64,000 bases of DNA from Companilactobacillus heilongjiangensis (GTDB lineage Bacteria > Bacillota > Bacilli > Lactobacillales > Lactobacillaceae). Of this stretch, positions 43,889 to 51,447 are shown one piece after another. The translations under genes were made by a program, and so were the position numbers. How positions within the stretch are numbered: the first letter of the stretch is position 1; the number at the start of each line of letters is the position of its first letter. The stretch covers positions 2,666,001 through 2,730,000 of the forward strand of contig NZ_CP012559.1 in NCBI RefSeq assembly GCF_000831645.3, read 5' to 3'. The notes under the pieces are model-generated. The model was not told the DNA's origin. It saw only the letters and a list, made by a program, of their open reading frames with translations, and did no database searches.

Positions 43889-44080
43889 GTGTCCCGTCTC
43901 CAGAGCTGAGAGTATTCATCTGCTGCGCGGAACGGTCCGAGCCGAAGTGCGGTCTCGAACCTCGGTTGAAGCCTTACCAAAAAACGGTAAGGCTCCAACA
44001 CGCCCGGTGGTGTAATGGCTAAAGCCATAACGCCACTTTCGCTGCTGATGAATACTCTCAGCTCTTCCGACTAATTAATC
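43889..44080 (+). repeat. Family A structured element A12 (type I)
   Basis: Arms of 19 perfect bp: 43902-43920 (AGAGCTGAGAGTATTCATC) with 44047-44065. Inner hairpin GTTGAAGCCTTACC/GGTAAGGCTCCAAC, central hairpin GTGGTGTAATGGCT/AGCCATAACGCCAC. The right flank CTTCCGACTAATTAATCGTAATTGATTGAATATAAA is shared with the derivative at 53990. It fills the gap before the CopY-like gene. Confidence 0.9.
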
Positions 44081-44203
44081 GTAATTGATTGAATATAAAG
44101 GTTGAAATCTAATTGATATAAATATTTGTAATAGATTATCAACTAACACCATGATTAGACAAATAATGTTATATAATATTGTCATTATGAGAGGAAGTTT
44201 TTA

Positions 44204-44653
44204 ATGGATACCCTTAAAAGAGAACCAAAGAAGGTTGAAATTTCTTCAGCTGAATGGCAAATTATGAGAATTGTTTGGACTTTAAAACATGTAACTAGTT
44301 CTGAAATCATCAATCTTATGCAAAAGAAACAAACCTGGTCTGATTCTACTATCAAGACGTTAATTACCCGATTGACCAAGAAAGAATTTCTCAGTCGGAA
44401 AAAAGAACAAGGGCGTTACATTTATTCAACAACGGTCGAAGAACAAGCGACAATGAATGAGTACGCCAACAGTCTATTTTCAGATTTTTGTGCCCACAAA
44501 ACGGGATCAGTCTTGAATGAATTGATTGACTCGATGGAAATCAGTCAAGCTGATATTAAGATGCTTCAAGCAACTTTAGATAAAAAATTAGCAACAGCTC
44601 CTGAACATGTTAAATGTGACTGTTTACCCGAAGGTTGCGCCGATATGTGTTAA
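44204..44653 (+). CDS. copY: CopY/BlaI-family repressor
   Basis: 149 residues. N-terminal winged helix (EISSAEWQIMRIVWTLKHVTSSEIINLM .. TWSDSTIKTLITRLTKKEFLSRKKEQGRYIYS). The C-terminus carries KCDCLPEGCADMC, a CxCx4Cx3C cluster very close to the copper-binding CxCx4CxC of CopY, so it is likely a Cu(I)/Zn-responsive repressor. No copA/copZ genes follow (a DUF1697 gene does), and no clear TACAxxTGTA copper box is seen upstream. Its targets must therefore be elsewhere. ATG behind AGAGGAAG. Confidence 0.8.
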   Translation: MDTLKREPKKVEISSAEWQIMRIVWTLKHVTSSEIINLMQKKQTWSDSTIKTLITRLTKKEFLSRKKEQGRYIYSTTVEEQATMNEYANSLFSDFCAHKTGSVLNELIDSMEISQADIKMLQATLDKKLATAPEHVKCDCLPEGCADMC

Positions 44654-44681
44654 AATAAAGTTCCTTGGCAGGGGCGACATA

Positions 44682-44718
44682 GCGTTCAATCAATTATTGG
44701 TTGAGCGCCTTTTTTATA
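44682..44718 (+). terminator. Terminator after the CopY-like gene
   Basis: GCGTTCAATCA / TGGTTGAGCGC, an 11-bp stem with two G.T pairs, then six T. Just after it, GCCGTTTTCAGGGCTGA (44720-44740) looks like a worn left end of a family A element. Confidence 0.8.
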
Positions 44719-44796
44719 TGCCGTTTTCAGGGCTGATGACTGCCGTAGATTTCAACAGTAAATTGAGATAAAATCTTTAGCATAGAGGAAAATATT

Positions 44797-45336
44797 ATGG
44801 ACTATTTGTTGTTACTTCGCGGTATCAATGTTGGTGGAAATAATCGCGTTCCCATGGCTGATATGCGCACATACTTATCCGAATCTGGCTTTGAGGATAC
44901 AAAATCTTACATCAACAGTGGCAACCTTTTTTTCAAATCCGACTTGGGAATATCGAAGATAAATGATAAAGTTTCACAAATATTAACTAATAATTACGAA
45001 TTTAAGATTCCCTTCGTGGTTTTATCAAAGGACACCTTTCTCAATTCGTTGGAACAAGTACCAAGCTGGTGGGGCGAAGATAAAACACTTCGACATAACG
45101 CACTTTTCAAACTTAATGATTACGACAGCGACTTAGATAATTGGTTGACGGAACACATCACCGATTACGATCAAATAGAAATCAATGAGAATGTAATACT
45201 TTGGACTTCAACTTTAAAAATCAATTTCAGCAAGTCATTTTATTCCAAAATCATGGGAACACCATTGTATAAACAAACTAGTGCTCGAAATTTTAATACT
45301 ACAAATAAATTAAAAAATATATTTAACGAACGTTAA
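44797..45336 (+). CDS. DUF1697 family protein
   Basis: 179 residues. The N-terminus YLLLLRGINVGGNNRVPMADMRTYLSESGFEDTKSYINSGNLFF is the DUF1697 signature, and the C-terminal KSFYSKIMGTPLYKQTSARNFNTTNKL is also characteristic. Cytosolic, function unknown. GAGGAAAAT upstream of ATG. Monocistronic between two terminators. Confidence 0.88.
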   Translation: MDYLLLLRGINVGGNNRVPMADMRTYLSESGFEDTKSYINSGNLFFKSDLGISKINDKVSQILTNNYEFKIPFVVLSKDTFLNSLEQVPSWWGEDKTLRHNALFKLNDYDSDLDNWLTEHITDYDQIEINENVILWTSTLKINFSKSFYSKIMGTPLYKQTSARNFNTTNKLKNIFNER

Positions 45337-45347
45337 TGGAACAATCT

Positions 45348-45386
45348 AAGGGCTGATTTCTGATTCAGAATATCGGCTCTTTTTAT
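45348..45386 (+). terminator. Terminator after the DUF1697 gene
   Basis: GGGCTGAT..TCTG/CAGA..ATCGGCTC, an 8-bp outer stem with two G.T pairs, a small internal loop, and T5. Confidence 0.75.
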
Positions 45387-45507
45387 ACGCTACCGCACAG
45401 TGCTGGTTGATAATTTATTGTAGATGTTCGAATGGATTTTATTTCAGTATATAAATTGATTGAGCATAAAAGTGCTTGAATACCATTATATTCAGTTAAT
45501 ATAGATT

Positions 45508-45708
45508 AATTAGTCGGAAGAGCTGGGAAATATTTGTGTGCCGTGGTAGTGGTATAAGTACGGGAAGGTCTTCCCGTACTTATACCACCGGACGTGTTTG
45601 GAAACTTGACGAACCGTGTCAAGGCTTCAAACCGAGGCCCGAGACCGCACTTTGGCTCGGAGCGTTCCGCACAGCTTGAGAATATTTCCCAGCTCTGTAG
45701 ACGGAATG
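45508..45708 (-). repeat. Family A structured element A13 (type I ends)
   Basis: Arms 45519-45534 (AGAGCTGGGAAATATT) and 45681-45696. The central hairpin is replaced by a long near-perfect palindrome, GTATAAGTACGGGAAG/CTTCCCGTACTTATAC. Other core hairpins are kept. It ends about 35 bp before yaaA. An upstream frame runs through it into yaaA but has no ribosome binding site. Confidence 0.88.
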
Positions 45709-45741
45709 CTGCACGTTACTCTAAGAAAGAGATACTATAAT

Positions 45742-46488
45742 TTGAAAATCATCATTGCTCCAGCTAAAAAAATGATTACCGACACGGATACATTTAATTA
45801 CGAAACGCTGCCTCAATATTTGGATCAAACGCAACAAATATTGAATAAATTACGTACACTTAACTATTCAAGTGCCAAGAAACTTTGGAAATGTAGCGAT
45901 AAAATTGCCCGTCCCAACTTTGAACAGCTTCAAAAATTAGATTTGCATCACCATTTAACTCCAGCACTTCTGGCATTCAGCGGTATCCAATATCAATACA
46001 TGTCACCTGATTTATTCACAGAGCCGGCACTTGATTATGTACGTCAAAATTTGCGAATACTGTCGGGATTTTATGGCATTCTGCGACCCTTTGACGGAAT
46101 AGTTCCGTATCGATTGGAAATGCAGTCTAAAATAAGCGTCAATAATTCCAATAATCTTTATGACTTTTGGAAAACTTTAATTTATTCGGCTTTAATAACG
46201 GGTTCAGAGCCAATCGTCAATCTAGCTTCACAAGAATACGCCAAAGCAATTACTCCGTATCTATTACCAAACCAAAAATTTATTACTGTTATCTTCGGCA
46301 GTTTGGTAGACGGTAAGATAAGGACCAAAGCTACACTTGCAAAAATGGCTCGCGGTGAAATGGTCAGATATATGGCGGAAAACAATATCACGGAGATCAA
46401 TGATATAAAGAAATTTCGTCATCCAGATTGGAAATTATCAACCGAGCTATCGACAACAGAGCAAATAGTATTTGTTTACCAAAAGTAA
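45742..46488 (+). CDS. yaaA: Peroxide stress protein YaaA (UPF0246)
   Basis: 248 residues from TTG 45742: the conserved N-terminus of the family, KIIIAPAKKM, begins exactly there, and AAGAAAGAGA precedes it. An in-frame ATG 42 codons upstream lies inside repeat A13 and codes for non-homologous residues. Other landmarks are SGIQYQYMSPDLFTEPALDYVRQNLRILSGFYGILRPFDGIVPYRLEM and a C-terminal ARGEMVRYMAENNI. In E. coli YaaA lowers free iron and oxidative DNA damage and binds DNA. Monocistronic. Confidence 0.9.
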   Translation: MKIIIAPAKKMITDTDTFNYETLPQYLDQTQQILNKLRTLNYSSAKKLWKCSDKIARPNFEQLQKLDLHHHLTPALLAFSGIQYQYMSPDLFTEPALDYVRQNLRILSGFYGILRPFDGIVPYRLEMQSKISVNNSNNLYDFWKTLIYSALITGSEPIVNLASQEYAKAITPYLLPNQKFITVIFGSLVDGKIRTKATLAKMARGEMVRYMAENNITEINDIKKFRHPDWKLSTELSTTEQIVFVYQK

Positions 46489-46497
46489 TTAGTTAAC

Positions 46498-46540
46498 GCA
46501 AAAAGCCAACCAAGATTTTTCTTGATTGGCTCTTCTTATT
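46498..46540 (+). terminator. Terminator after yaaA
   Basis: AGCCAACCAAGA / TCTTGATTGGCT with a TTTT loop and a T-rich tail. Confidence 0.78.
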
Positions 46541-46620
46541 TAACGCACAGTTCTAATTGATAATTTATGGCAGATATTCGCACAGCTTGAGAATATTTCC
46601 CAGCTCTGGAGACGGCAAGC
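46541..46620 (-). repeat. Solo family A arm plus a short direct repeat
   Basis: 46579-46617 matches the right end of A13 (CACAGCTTGAGAATATTTCCCAGCTCT, then GGAGACGGCA), with no left end or core. Immediately before it, 46544-46580 repeats 45394-45430 at 31 of 37 positions. Together they frame A13 and yaaA. Confidence 0.75.
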
Positions 46621-46622
46621 AA

Positions 46623-47165
46623 TTATCGCTTTATCCCTTGGTTCATAAAAGGGCGTAAATATTGAATGTCATCAGCAAAAACAATTGAAACAATTACCTT
46701 AGTCAATTCATGCGGTGTGAGCTTCATGCCATCTTTAACCCATTTCTTCAAAATACTTTGCATGCCAGCCATCAAATACGCATCTTGATACGCATTTACG
46801 TCTGGACCATTATTGCCCAATGTCTCGAATAGTTTCTCTAATAGTCTGGTTTTGCCTTCTACAAAGACCAAATTACTCAATATCTTATGTTGATAGAACT
46901 CTTCCAAAACCATTTCCATTCCCTGAATTGGAGATTCCACCGAATCCAGATCAAAGGACTCTAAAAATTTTGTTTCAATACTATCAACACATTCATATAC
47001 ATCGTCATAATACCGATAAAACGTCGACCGATTAATATCAGACAACTTACAAACTTCCGTTACTGTAATAGCGTTAATAGCCTTATTTTCGAGTAAAGAT
47101 AAAACTGTATCTTGGATTACTTGTCGAGTGTATTGTGCTCTACGATTATTTTTAATTCCTACCAT
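46623..47165 (-). CDS. TetR/AcrR-family regulator
   Basis: 180 residues from the ATG at 47165 (GAGGAAG upstream; a GTG twelve bases earlier is in frame). Helix-turn-helix: TRQVIQDTVLSLLENKAINAITVTEVCKLSDINRSTFYRYYDD (about 11-53). The regulatory domain is the short type with DVYECVDSIE, as in DhaS/TetR_C_8-like proteins. Divergent from the large ABC gene, with paired operator half-sites in between, so it probably represses that transporter. Confidence 0.86.
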   Translation of the reverse strand: MVGIKNNRRAQYTRQVIQDTVLSLLENKAINAITVTEVCKLSDINRSTFYRYYDDVYECVDSIETKFLESFDLDSVESPIQGMEMVLEEFYQHKILSNLVFVEGKTRLLEKLFETLGNNGPDVNAYQDAYLMAGMQSILKKWVKDGMKLTPHELTKVIVSIVFADDIQYLRPFMNQGIKR

Positions 47166-47193
47166 GTAATAAGACACTTCCTCACTTCATTTA

Positions 47194-47295
47194 TGCAACA
47201 CATTGTTCGTTTACGTTAAATATACAACAAATTATTTATAATTGATGATTGTTTTTTACGTAAAAAATTTCTATTATATGGAACAAGGTGTTGTA
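47194..47295. promoter_or_regulatory. Inverted operator pair between tetR and the ABC gene
   Basis: TGCAACACATTGTTC (47194-47208) and GAACAAGGTGTTGTA (47281-47295) are inverted copies matching at 13 of 15 positions, 72 bp apart. One lies next to each divergent gene, as expected for a shared TetR-family repressor. Confidence 0.55.
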
Positions 47296-47356
47296 ACAAT
47301 GGGATTGTATCAAAAATCTCGGTTACATTACAAATCTTAAATAAAGGAAACAAAAT

Positions 47357-49696
47357 ATGCTGGAATTAAAACACATAAAAAAATATTTCTACGTCGGTGA
47401 TTCTGTAACTAAGGCACTTGATGATGTTTCAGTATCGTTTCGACCTAAAGAATTCGTTGCTATTCTAGGGCCAAGTGGCTCTGGAAAAACTACCATGCTC
47501 AATGGAATTGGTGGTTTGGATATCTATGATTCTGGTGATTTAATTATTAAAGGCAAATCTACTAAAGACTTTTCTGAGGCAGATTGGGATGCTTATCGTA
47601 ATAACTCAGTCGGATTCATTTTCCAAAGTTACAATATTATTGGACATTTGAGCATTCTGGATAATGTTGAAATGGGGATGACACTTAGTGGTGTTCCTAA
47701 TAACGAGAAGAAAGAAAAAGCTATTAAGGCACTAGAACGAGTTGGTTTGGGACCTCATATGAACAAGAAGCCTAATCAGCTATCTGGTGGTCAAATGCAG
47801 CGTGTTGCGATTGCTCGTGCGATTGCCAATGACCCTGAAATACTTCTCTGTGATGAGCCTACTGGTGCTTTGGATACTGAAACTAGTGTTCAAATCATGG
47901 AACTTATCAAAGAGTTGTCACAAGAACGACTAGTAATCATGGTTACTCATAATCCTGCTTTGGCTAAAGAATACGCCGATCGGATTATCAACTTTGCTGA
48001 CGGTAAAATCCAAGATGATTCAAATCCTTATTCTGAAGATACTGATAAAGATAATTTTGAATTAAAGAAAACCAAGATGACTTTCTGGACAGCCTTGAAA
48101 TTGTCATATACAAATATCAAAACTAAAAAAGCACGTACTTTCTTAACTGCGTTTGCTTCAAGTATTGGTATTATCAGTATCGCCATTGTTTTAGCCTTGT
48201 CGTCAGGGTTCCAAAAGCAAATCGACAAGACGCAGTCGAACACTTTAGCACAATTTCCGATTACTATTTCACAAATTGCATCTAATCAAACCGCACCGAA
48301 AAATAATGATAAGAAGCTGACTAAAGCCAAAAAGACAAAAGTGACAGCCAAGTTAAGTCAGGCTGACAAAGCTACTCACATTAATAAAATCACTAAAAAA
48401 TATATGAACTATATTGATAATATCAATCCAGAATTGAGTAAGACCGTGACTTATACTTATTCAACTGGGATGAATATTCTCAGTGAAAATAATGGCAAAA
48501 TAAAAACTGCCACTTTCTCTAATACTGATACTAGTAAAGGTGCTAACTCTGCAAGTGCAATGTCTAGTGCCATGGCGACATCAACTGGTATTGGCGGATC
48601 CGTTTACCCAAGTGGCAAAAGCGGTCAAGCATTTTTGAAAAAACACTACAAAGTCGTTTCTGGCTCAATGCCTGCTAGTGCCAACGATATTGTTTTAATT
48701 GTTGATAGTGACAATTCGACTAACATCAATGCACTTAAGAATATTGGTTTAACAGTTAAAGATGGCCAAAAGTTAGATTTCAACAAACTAGTTGGTAAAG
48801 AATTCAAAGTTGTTAACAATAACGATTACTATAAGAAACTACCTACTGGCACATTCTTACCTAACTCGGCTGACTCAAAACTTTATGACAACAGTTCAAA
48901 TAAGACTTTGAAAATATCAGGTATTTTACGTGTTAAATCAAAATCATCCGAAAATATCTTAGCTTCAGGTATCGCTTATAGCGACCAACTAACTAAGAAC
49001 ATTATTAATGATAATAAGAATTCAGATATTGTTGCAGCTCAAAAGGGCAGTAGTACTAATGTCTTAACTGGAGCAAACGTTGAAGACGCTACAACGAAAG
49101 CTACTTTGATCAACTATCTTGGTGGTTCAACGACACCTTCAAGCATTATGATTTATCCAAATAACTTCAAGAATAAAGACAAAATTCTTAAATACTTAGA
49201 TAAATATAATAATGGCAAAAAGAAAGCTGATAAGATTGTTTATACTGATATGGCTGGTTCAGTTTCCAACTTAACTGGTGGATTAATGGATGCCATCACG
49301 TACGTCTTAGTAGCTTTCGCCGGTATTTCACTAGTTACAAGTATGATTATGATTTCCATCATTACATACACTTCAGTGCTAGAACGTACCAAGGAAATCG
49401 GTATTTTGAAAGCCTTGGGTGCTAGAAAGAAAGATATCACTCGAGTCTTTGATGCTGAAACAACCATTTTAGGTGTGGCATCTGGTGTACTAGGTGTAGT
49501 CATTGCCTACCTTGCAACCATCCCAATTAATGCCGTATTGAAGAGCATGACAGATTTAACAAACGTTGCTCAACTAAATCCAATCCATGCAATCATCTTG
49601 ATTGTCGTAAGTACTGTTCTAACCGTACTTGGTGGACATATTCCAGCTCGTATGGCAGCTAAGAAAGATGCTGCTACAGCATTACGTTCAGAATAA
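47357..49696 (+). CDS. Fused ABC ATPase-FtsX-type permease
   Basis: 779 residues. Residues 1-230 are an ABC ATPase of the MacB/LolD type: Walker A GPSGSGKT (38-45), signature LSGGQMQRVAIARA (about 142-155), Walker B ILLCDEPTGALD. One transmembrane helix (about 253-275) leads to a large extracellular domain (about 280-640) rich in Ser/Thr/Lys/Asn, then three FtsX-type helices (about 645-770; YTSVLERTKEIGILKALGARKKDI). Lactobacilli use such fused proteins in antimicrobial peptide resistance or export. Regulated by the divergent TetR gene. Substrate not determinable. Confidence 0.86.
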   Translation: MLELKHIKKYFYVGDSVTKALDDVSVSFRPKEFVAILGPSGSGKTTMLNGIGGLDIYDSGDLIIKGKSTKDFSEADWDAYRNNSVGFIFQSYNIIGHLSILDNVEMGMTLSGVPNNEKKEKAIKALERVGLGPHMNKKPNQLSGGQMQRVAIARAIANDPEILLCDEPTGALDTETSVQIMELIKELSQERLVIMVTHNPALAKEYADRIINFADGKIQDDSNPYSEDTDKDNFELKKTKMTFWTALKLSYTNIKTKKARTFLTAFASSIGIISIAIVLALSSGFQKQIDKTQSNTLAQFPITISQIASNQTAPKNNDKKLTKAKKTKVTAKLSQADKATHINKITKKYMNYIDNINPELSKTVTYTYSTGMNILSENNGKIKTATFSNTDTSKGANSASAMSSAMATSTGIGGSVYPSGKSGQAFLKKHYKVVSGSMPASANDIVLIVDSDNSTNINALKNIGLTVKDGQKLDFNKLVGKEFKVVNNNDYYKKLPTGTFLPNSADSKLYDNSSNKTLKISGILRVKSKSSENILASGIAYSDQLTKNIINDNKNSDIVAAQKGSSTNVLTGANVEDATTKATLINYLGGSTTPSSIMIYPNNFKNKDKILKYLDKYNNGKKKADKIVYTDMAGSVSNLTGGLMDAITYVLVAFAGISLVTSMIMISIITYTSVLERTKEIGILKALGARKKDITRVFDAETTILGVASGVLGVVIAYLATIPINAVLKSMTDLTNVAQLNPIHAIILIVVSTVLTVLGGHIPARMAAKKDAATALRSE

Positions 49697-49711
49697 ATAA
49701 TAAATAGTTTA

Positions 49712-49759
49712 AGTCGAAAAAGCTTAAGGCATGTTATTAATGCCTTAGGCTTTTTACTA
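49712..49759 (+). terminator. Terminator after the fused ABC gene
   Basis: AAAAGCTTAAGGCAT / ATGCCTTAGGCTTTTT, a 13-15 bp stem with one mismatch. Confidence 0.82.
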
Positions 49760-49786
49760 TATCTTTGATAGCATATATTGTATTAT

Positions 49787-50172
49787 ATGTTTATACAGAA
49801 GCCCATCTTTGAGTTTTATACGCGTCCAAACGGACATAATGAATTTGTTGAATTTTTTAATAAATTACCTTTAAAGGATCAGCAAAAAGTATCTGCAACA
49901 ATTGCTAATATTGAGCAAGAGGGAATAACATTTGCGATTAAAACCCAAATTGTAAAAAAATAAATGATAATATATACGAAATTCGTTCTAAATTTGGAAA
50001 TAACATTCAGAGGATACTCTATTTTCACGTTGTAGAATCTAGGTTCATTATTACGCATGGATTCACAAAAAAATCCCAAAAGACTCCCCGAAAAGAAATT
50101 AAGCGTGCAATGAATATTCGAGAGGAATTTTTTAAAGAAGAAAGGATACGAAATGACAACTATAAAATTTGA
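49787..50172 (+). pseudogene. higB: HigB/Gp49-like toxin with a frameshift at an A7 run
   Basis: The first frame (ATG 49787) encodes IFEFYTRPNGHNEFVEFFNKLPLKDQQKVSATIANIEQEG.. and stops at TAA 49961-49963, directly after GTAAAAAAA. The -1 frame continues at once with KINDNIYEIRSKFGNNIQRILYFHVVESRFIITHGFTKKSQKTPRKEIKRA and ends with TGA at 50170-50172. Joined, it is about 128 residues, a full Gp49/HigB-like RelE-fold mRNA interferase. The junction A-AAA-AAA is a slippery heptamer in the correct phase for programmed -1 slippage, but loss of one A by mutation explains it equally well. The 3' end overlaps the antitoxin start by 20 bases. Confidence 0.72.
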
Positions 50173-50428
50173 TGATTTTCTAAATAAAAAATTGGAGAAT
50201 CCAGAGTTCAAAAAGGGATATGATTCAGAAAACTCCAAGTTACAAAGTGCTATCGCTCTTTACAAGGCTAGAGAGAAAGCTGGCCTAACTCAACGTGAGC
50301 TATCTAGTATAGCAAAAGTCCCTCAATCAACTATTGCGAGAATTGAGCGTGGGGATAATACAAGTGTTGATACCTTAGACAAACTAGCACGTGCACTTGG
50401 AAAAACCTTCAAAATATCCATATCATAA
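50153..50428 (+). CDS. higA: HigA-type XRE-family antitoxin
   Basis: 91 residues. Short N-terminal part (IKFDDFLNKKLENPEFKKGYDSE), then a Cro/C1-type helix-turn-helix: LYKAREKAGLTQRELSSIAKVPQSTIARIERGDNTSVDTLDKLARALGKTFKI. Order toxin-antitoxin, overlapping genes and the size fit a higBA module, in which the antitoxin binds the toxin and represses the operon. AAGAAAGGA upstream of ATG. Confidence 0.85.
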   Translation: MTTIKFDDFLNKKLENPEFKKGYDSENSKLQSAIALYKAREKAGLTQRELSSIAKVPQSTIARIERGDNTSVDTLDKLARALGKTFKISIS

Positions 50429-50435
50429 TAAATAG

Positions 50436-50593
50436 AGTATGACAAAACATGGTCAGTTCTAGAGCGTTAAGGCAAACAAGACTAGTAATTCGATTTTGAA
50501 TCGCTAGTCTTGTTTTTTTTAACAAAAAAACCTATGTTTTGTTGCACATTTAGGCTACATATTTGAGACAAAAATAGTAATGTCATATCCCTC
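50436..50593 (+). repeat. Family B terminator-box repeat, copy 5 (full length)
   Basis: Left box TATGACAAAACATGGTCAG..GCGTTAAGGCA, hairpin GACTAGTAATTC/GAATCGCTAGTC with A- and T-runs, right box CTATGTTTTGTTGCAC..TTTGAGACAA..GTAATGTCATATCC. The outermost ATGACA/TGTCAT and CAAAACAT/ATGTTTTG are inverted repeats. It follows higA by 8 bp. Confidence 0.82.
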
Positions 50594-50645
50594 TGTTAAA
50601 CAGATCAAAAACAACACTCAAAAGCAGAAAACAAAACTAATACGA

Positions 50646-51248
50646 TTACTTACCCAGTATTCCATAAAAGAAAATTCGTGCTAAACCATTTGAATATTTT
50701 TTAGTAACCAAGTTTTTAGTCTTTTTTGATGTAGCTGGATTCATAAAGTAATTCAAAATCATATCTACATACATTAAGATAACTTCATCCTGAATCTCAT
50801 CGCTGATTACTCCCTCGGCGCGACCTTGTTTCATTAACTTACCCCAAAAAGCATTCTTGCCATTGTCATATGCTTCCATAACACGGTGATTGCCATTAGA
50901 GCCTTGGAATTCGTCAATCATAAAATCCATAAAGTCTTTATTGATCGAATTAACTTCAGATGTACCAAAGTTTAGGATACTTGCGACTTTCTCTTTAAAA
51001 CCCATATTTGATTTATCTAGGCGCCGGTCATATTCCGCATAACCATCAATAACAATTTGAATTATGACTTCTCTGGCAAGTTCTATCTTGCTTGGAAAGT
51101 ATTTATACAGAGTAACCTGTGATGAATGAGCCTCTTTCGCAATATCTGCGACGGAGGTATTTTTGTATCCGTTGGTAACGAATGCTTTAGTTGCCGCATT
51201 TAAAATCTCTTTTTTCTTCAGTTCTTTACGTTTTTTATTAGTTGCCAT
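50646..51248 (-). CDS. TetR/AcrR-family regulator of the ABC-2 system
   Basis: 200 residues from the ATG at 51248 (GGGGAAAA upstream; an ATG 12 codons earlier lacks one). Helix-turn-helix: KKKEILNAATKAFVTNGYKNTSVADIAKEAHSSQVTLYKYFPSKIELAREV. The ligand domain begins near residue 65. Divergent from the ABC ATPase/permease pair, with a long consensus promoter and a 13-bp inverted repeat between them; the arrangement implies repression of the exporter. Confidence 0.87.
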   Translation of the reverse strand: MATNKKRKELKKKEILNAATKAFVTNGYKNTSVADIAKEAHSSQVTLYKYFPSKIELAREVIIQIVIDGYAEYDRRLDKSNMGFKEKVASILNFGTSEVNSINKDFMDFMIDEFQGSNGNHRVMEAYDNGKNAFWGKLMKQGRAEGVISDEIQDEVILMYVDMILNYFMNPATSKKTKNLVTKKYSNGLARIFFYGILGK

Positions 51249-51324
51249 AATTTTCCCCGAAAATATTTTATTTGAATATTTCACTTTTTTTATTGGTGTA
51301 TCAATATTGTGATTTTAGAGGTTC

Positions 51325-51407
51325 TGAATAGTTCACTTTGGCCAATCTTTACTGTTGACACTGGTTAATTGCACAACTAATATACACTTCATTAAGTGAA
51401 CTATTCA
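51325..51407 (+). promoter_or_regulatory. Promoter and TetR operators of the ABC-2 exporter
   Basis: TTGACA (51355-51360), 17 bp, TAATAT (51378-51383). TGAATAGTTCACT (51325-51337) and AGTGAACTATTCA (51395-51407) are a perfect 13-bp inverted pair bracketing the promoter. CACTT-CATT-AAGTG lies just after the -10. Confidence 0.75.
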
Positions 51408-51447
51408 ATAAAAATATTTCATTTTATAAATCACCTAAGGGGATAGT

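Noticed and set aside
44719..44742. Another family A element after the CopY-like gene
   Set aside because: Only a left-end-like GCCGTTTTCAGGGCTGA is present, with no arm partner or core; at most a remnant, noted under the terminator.
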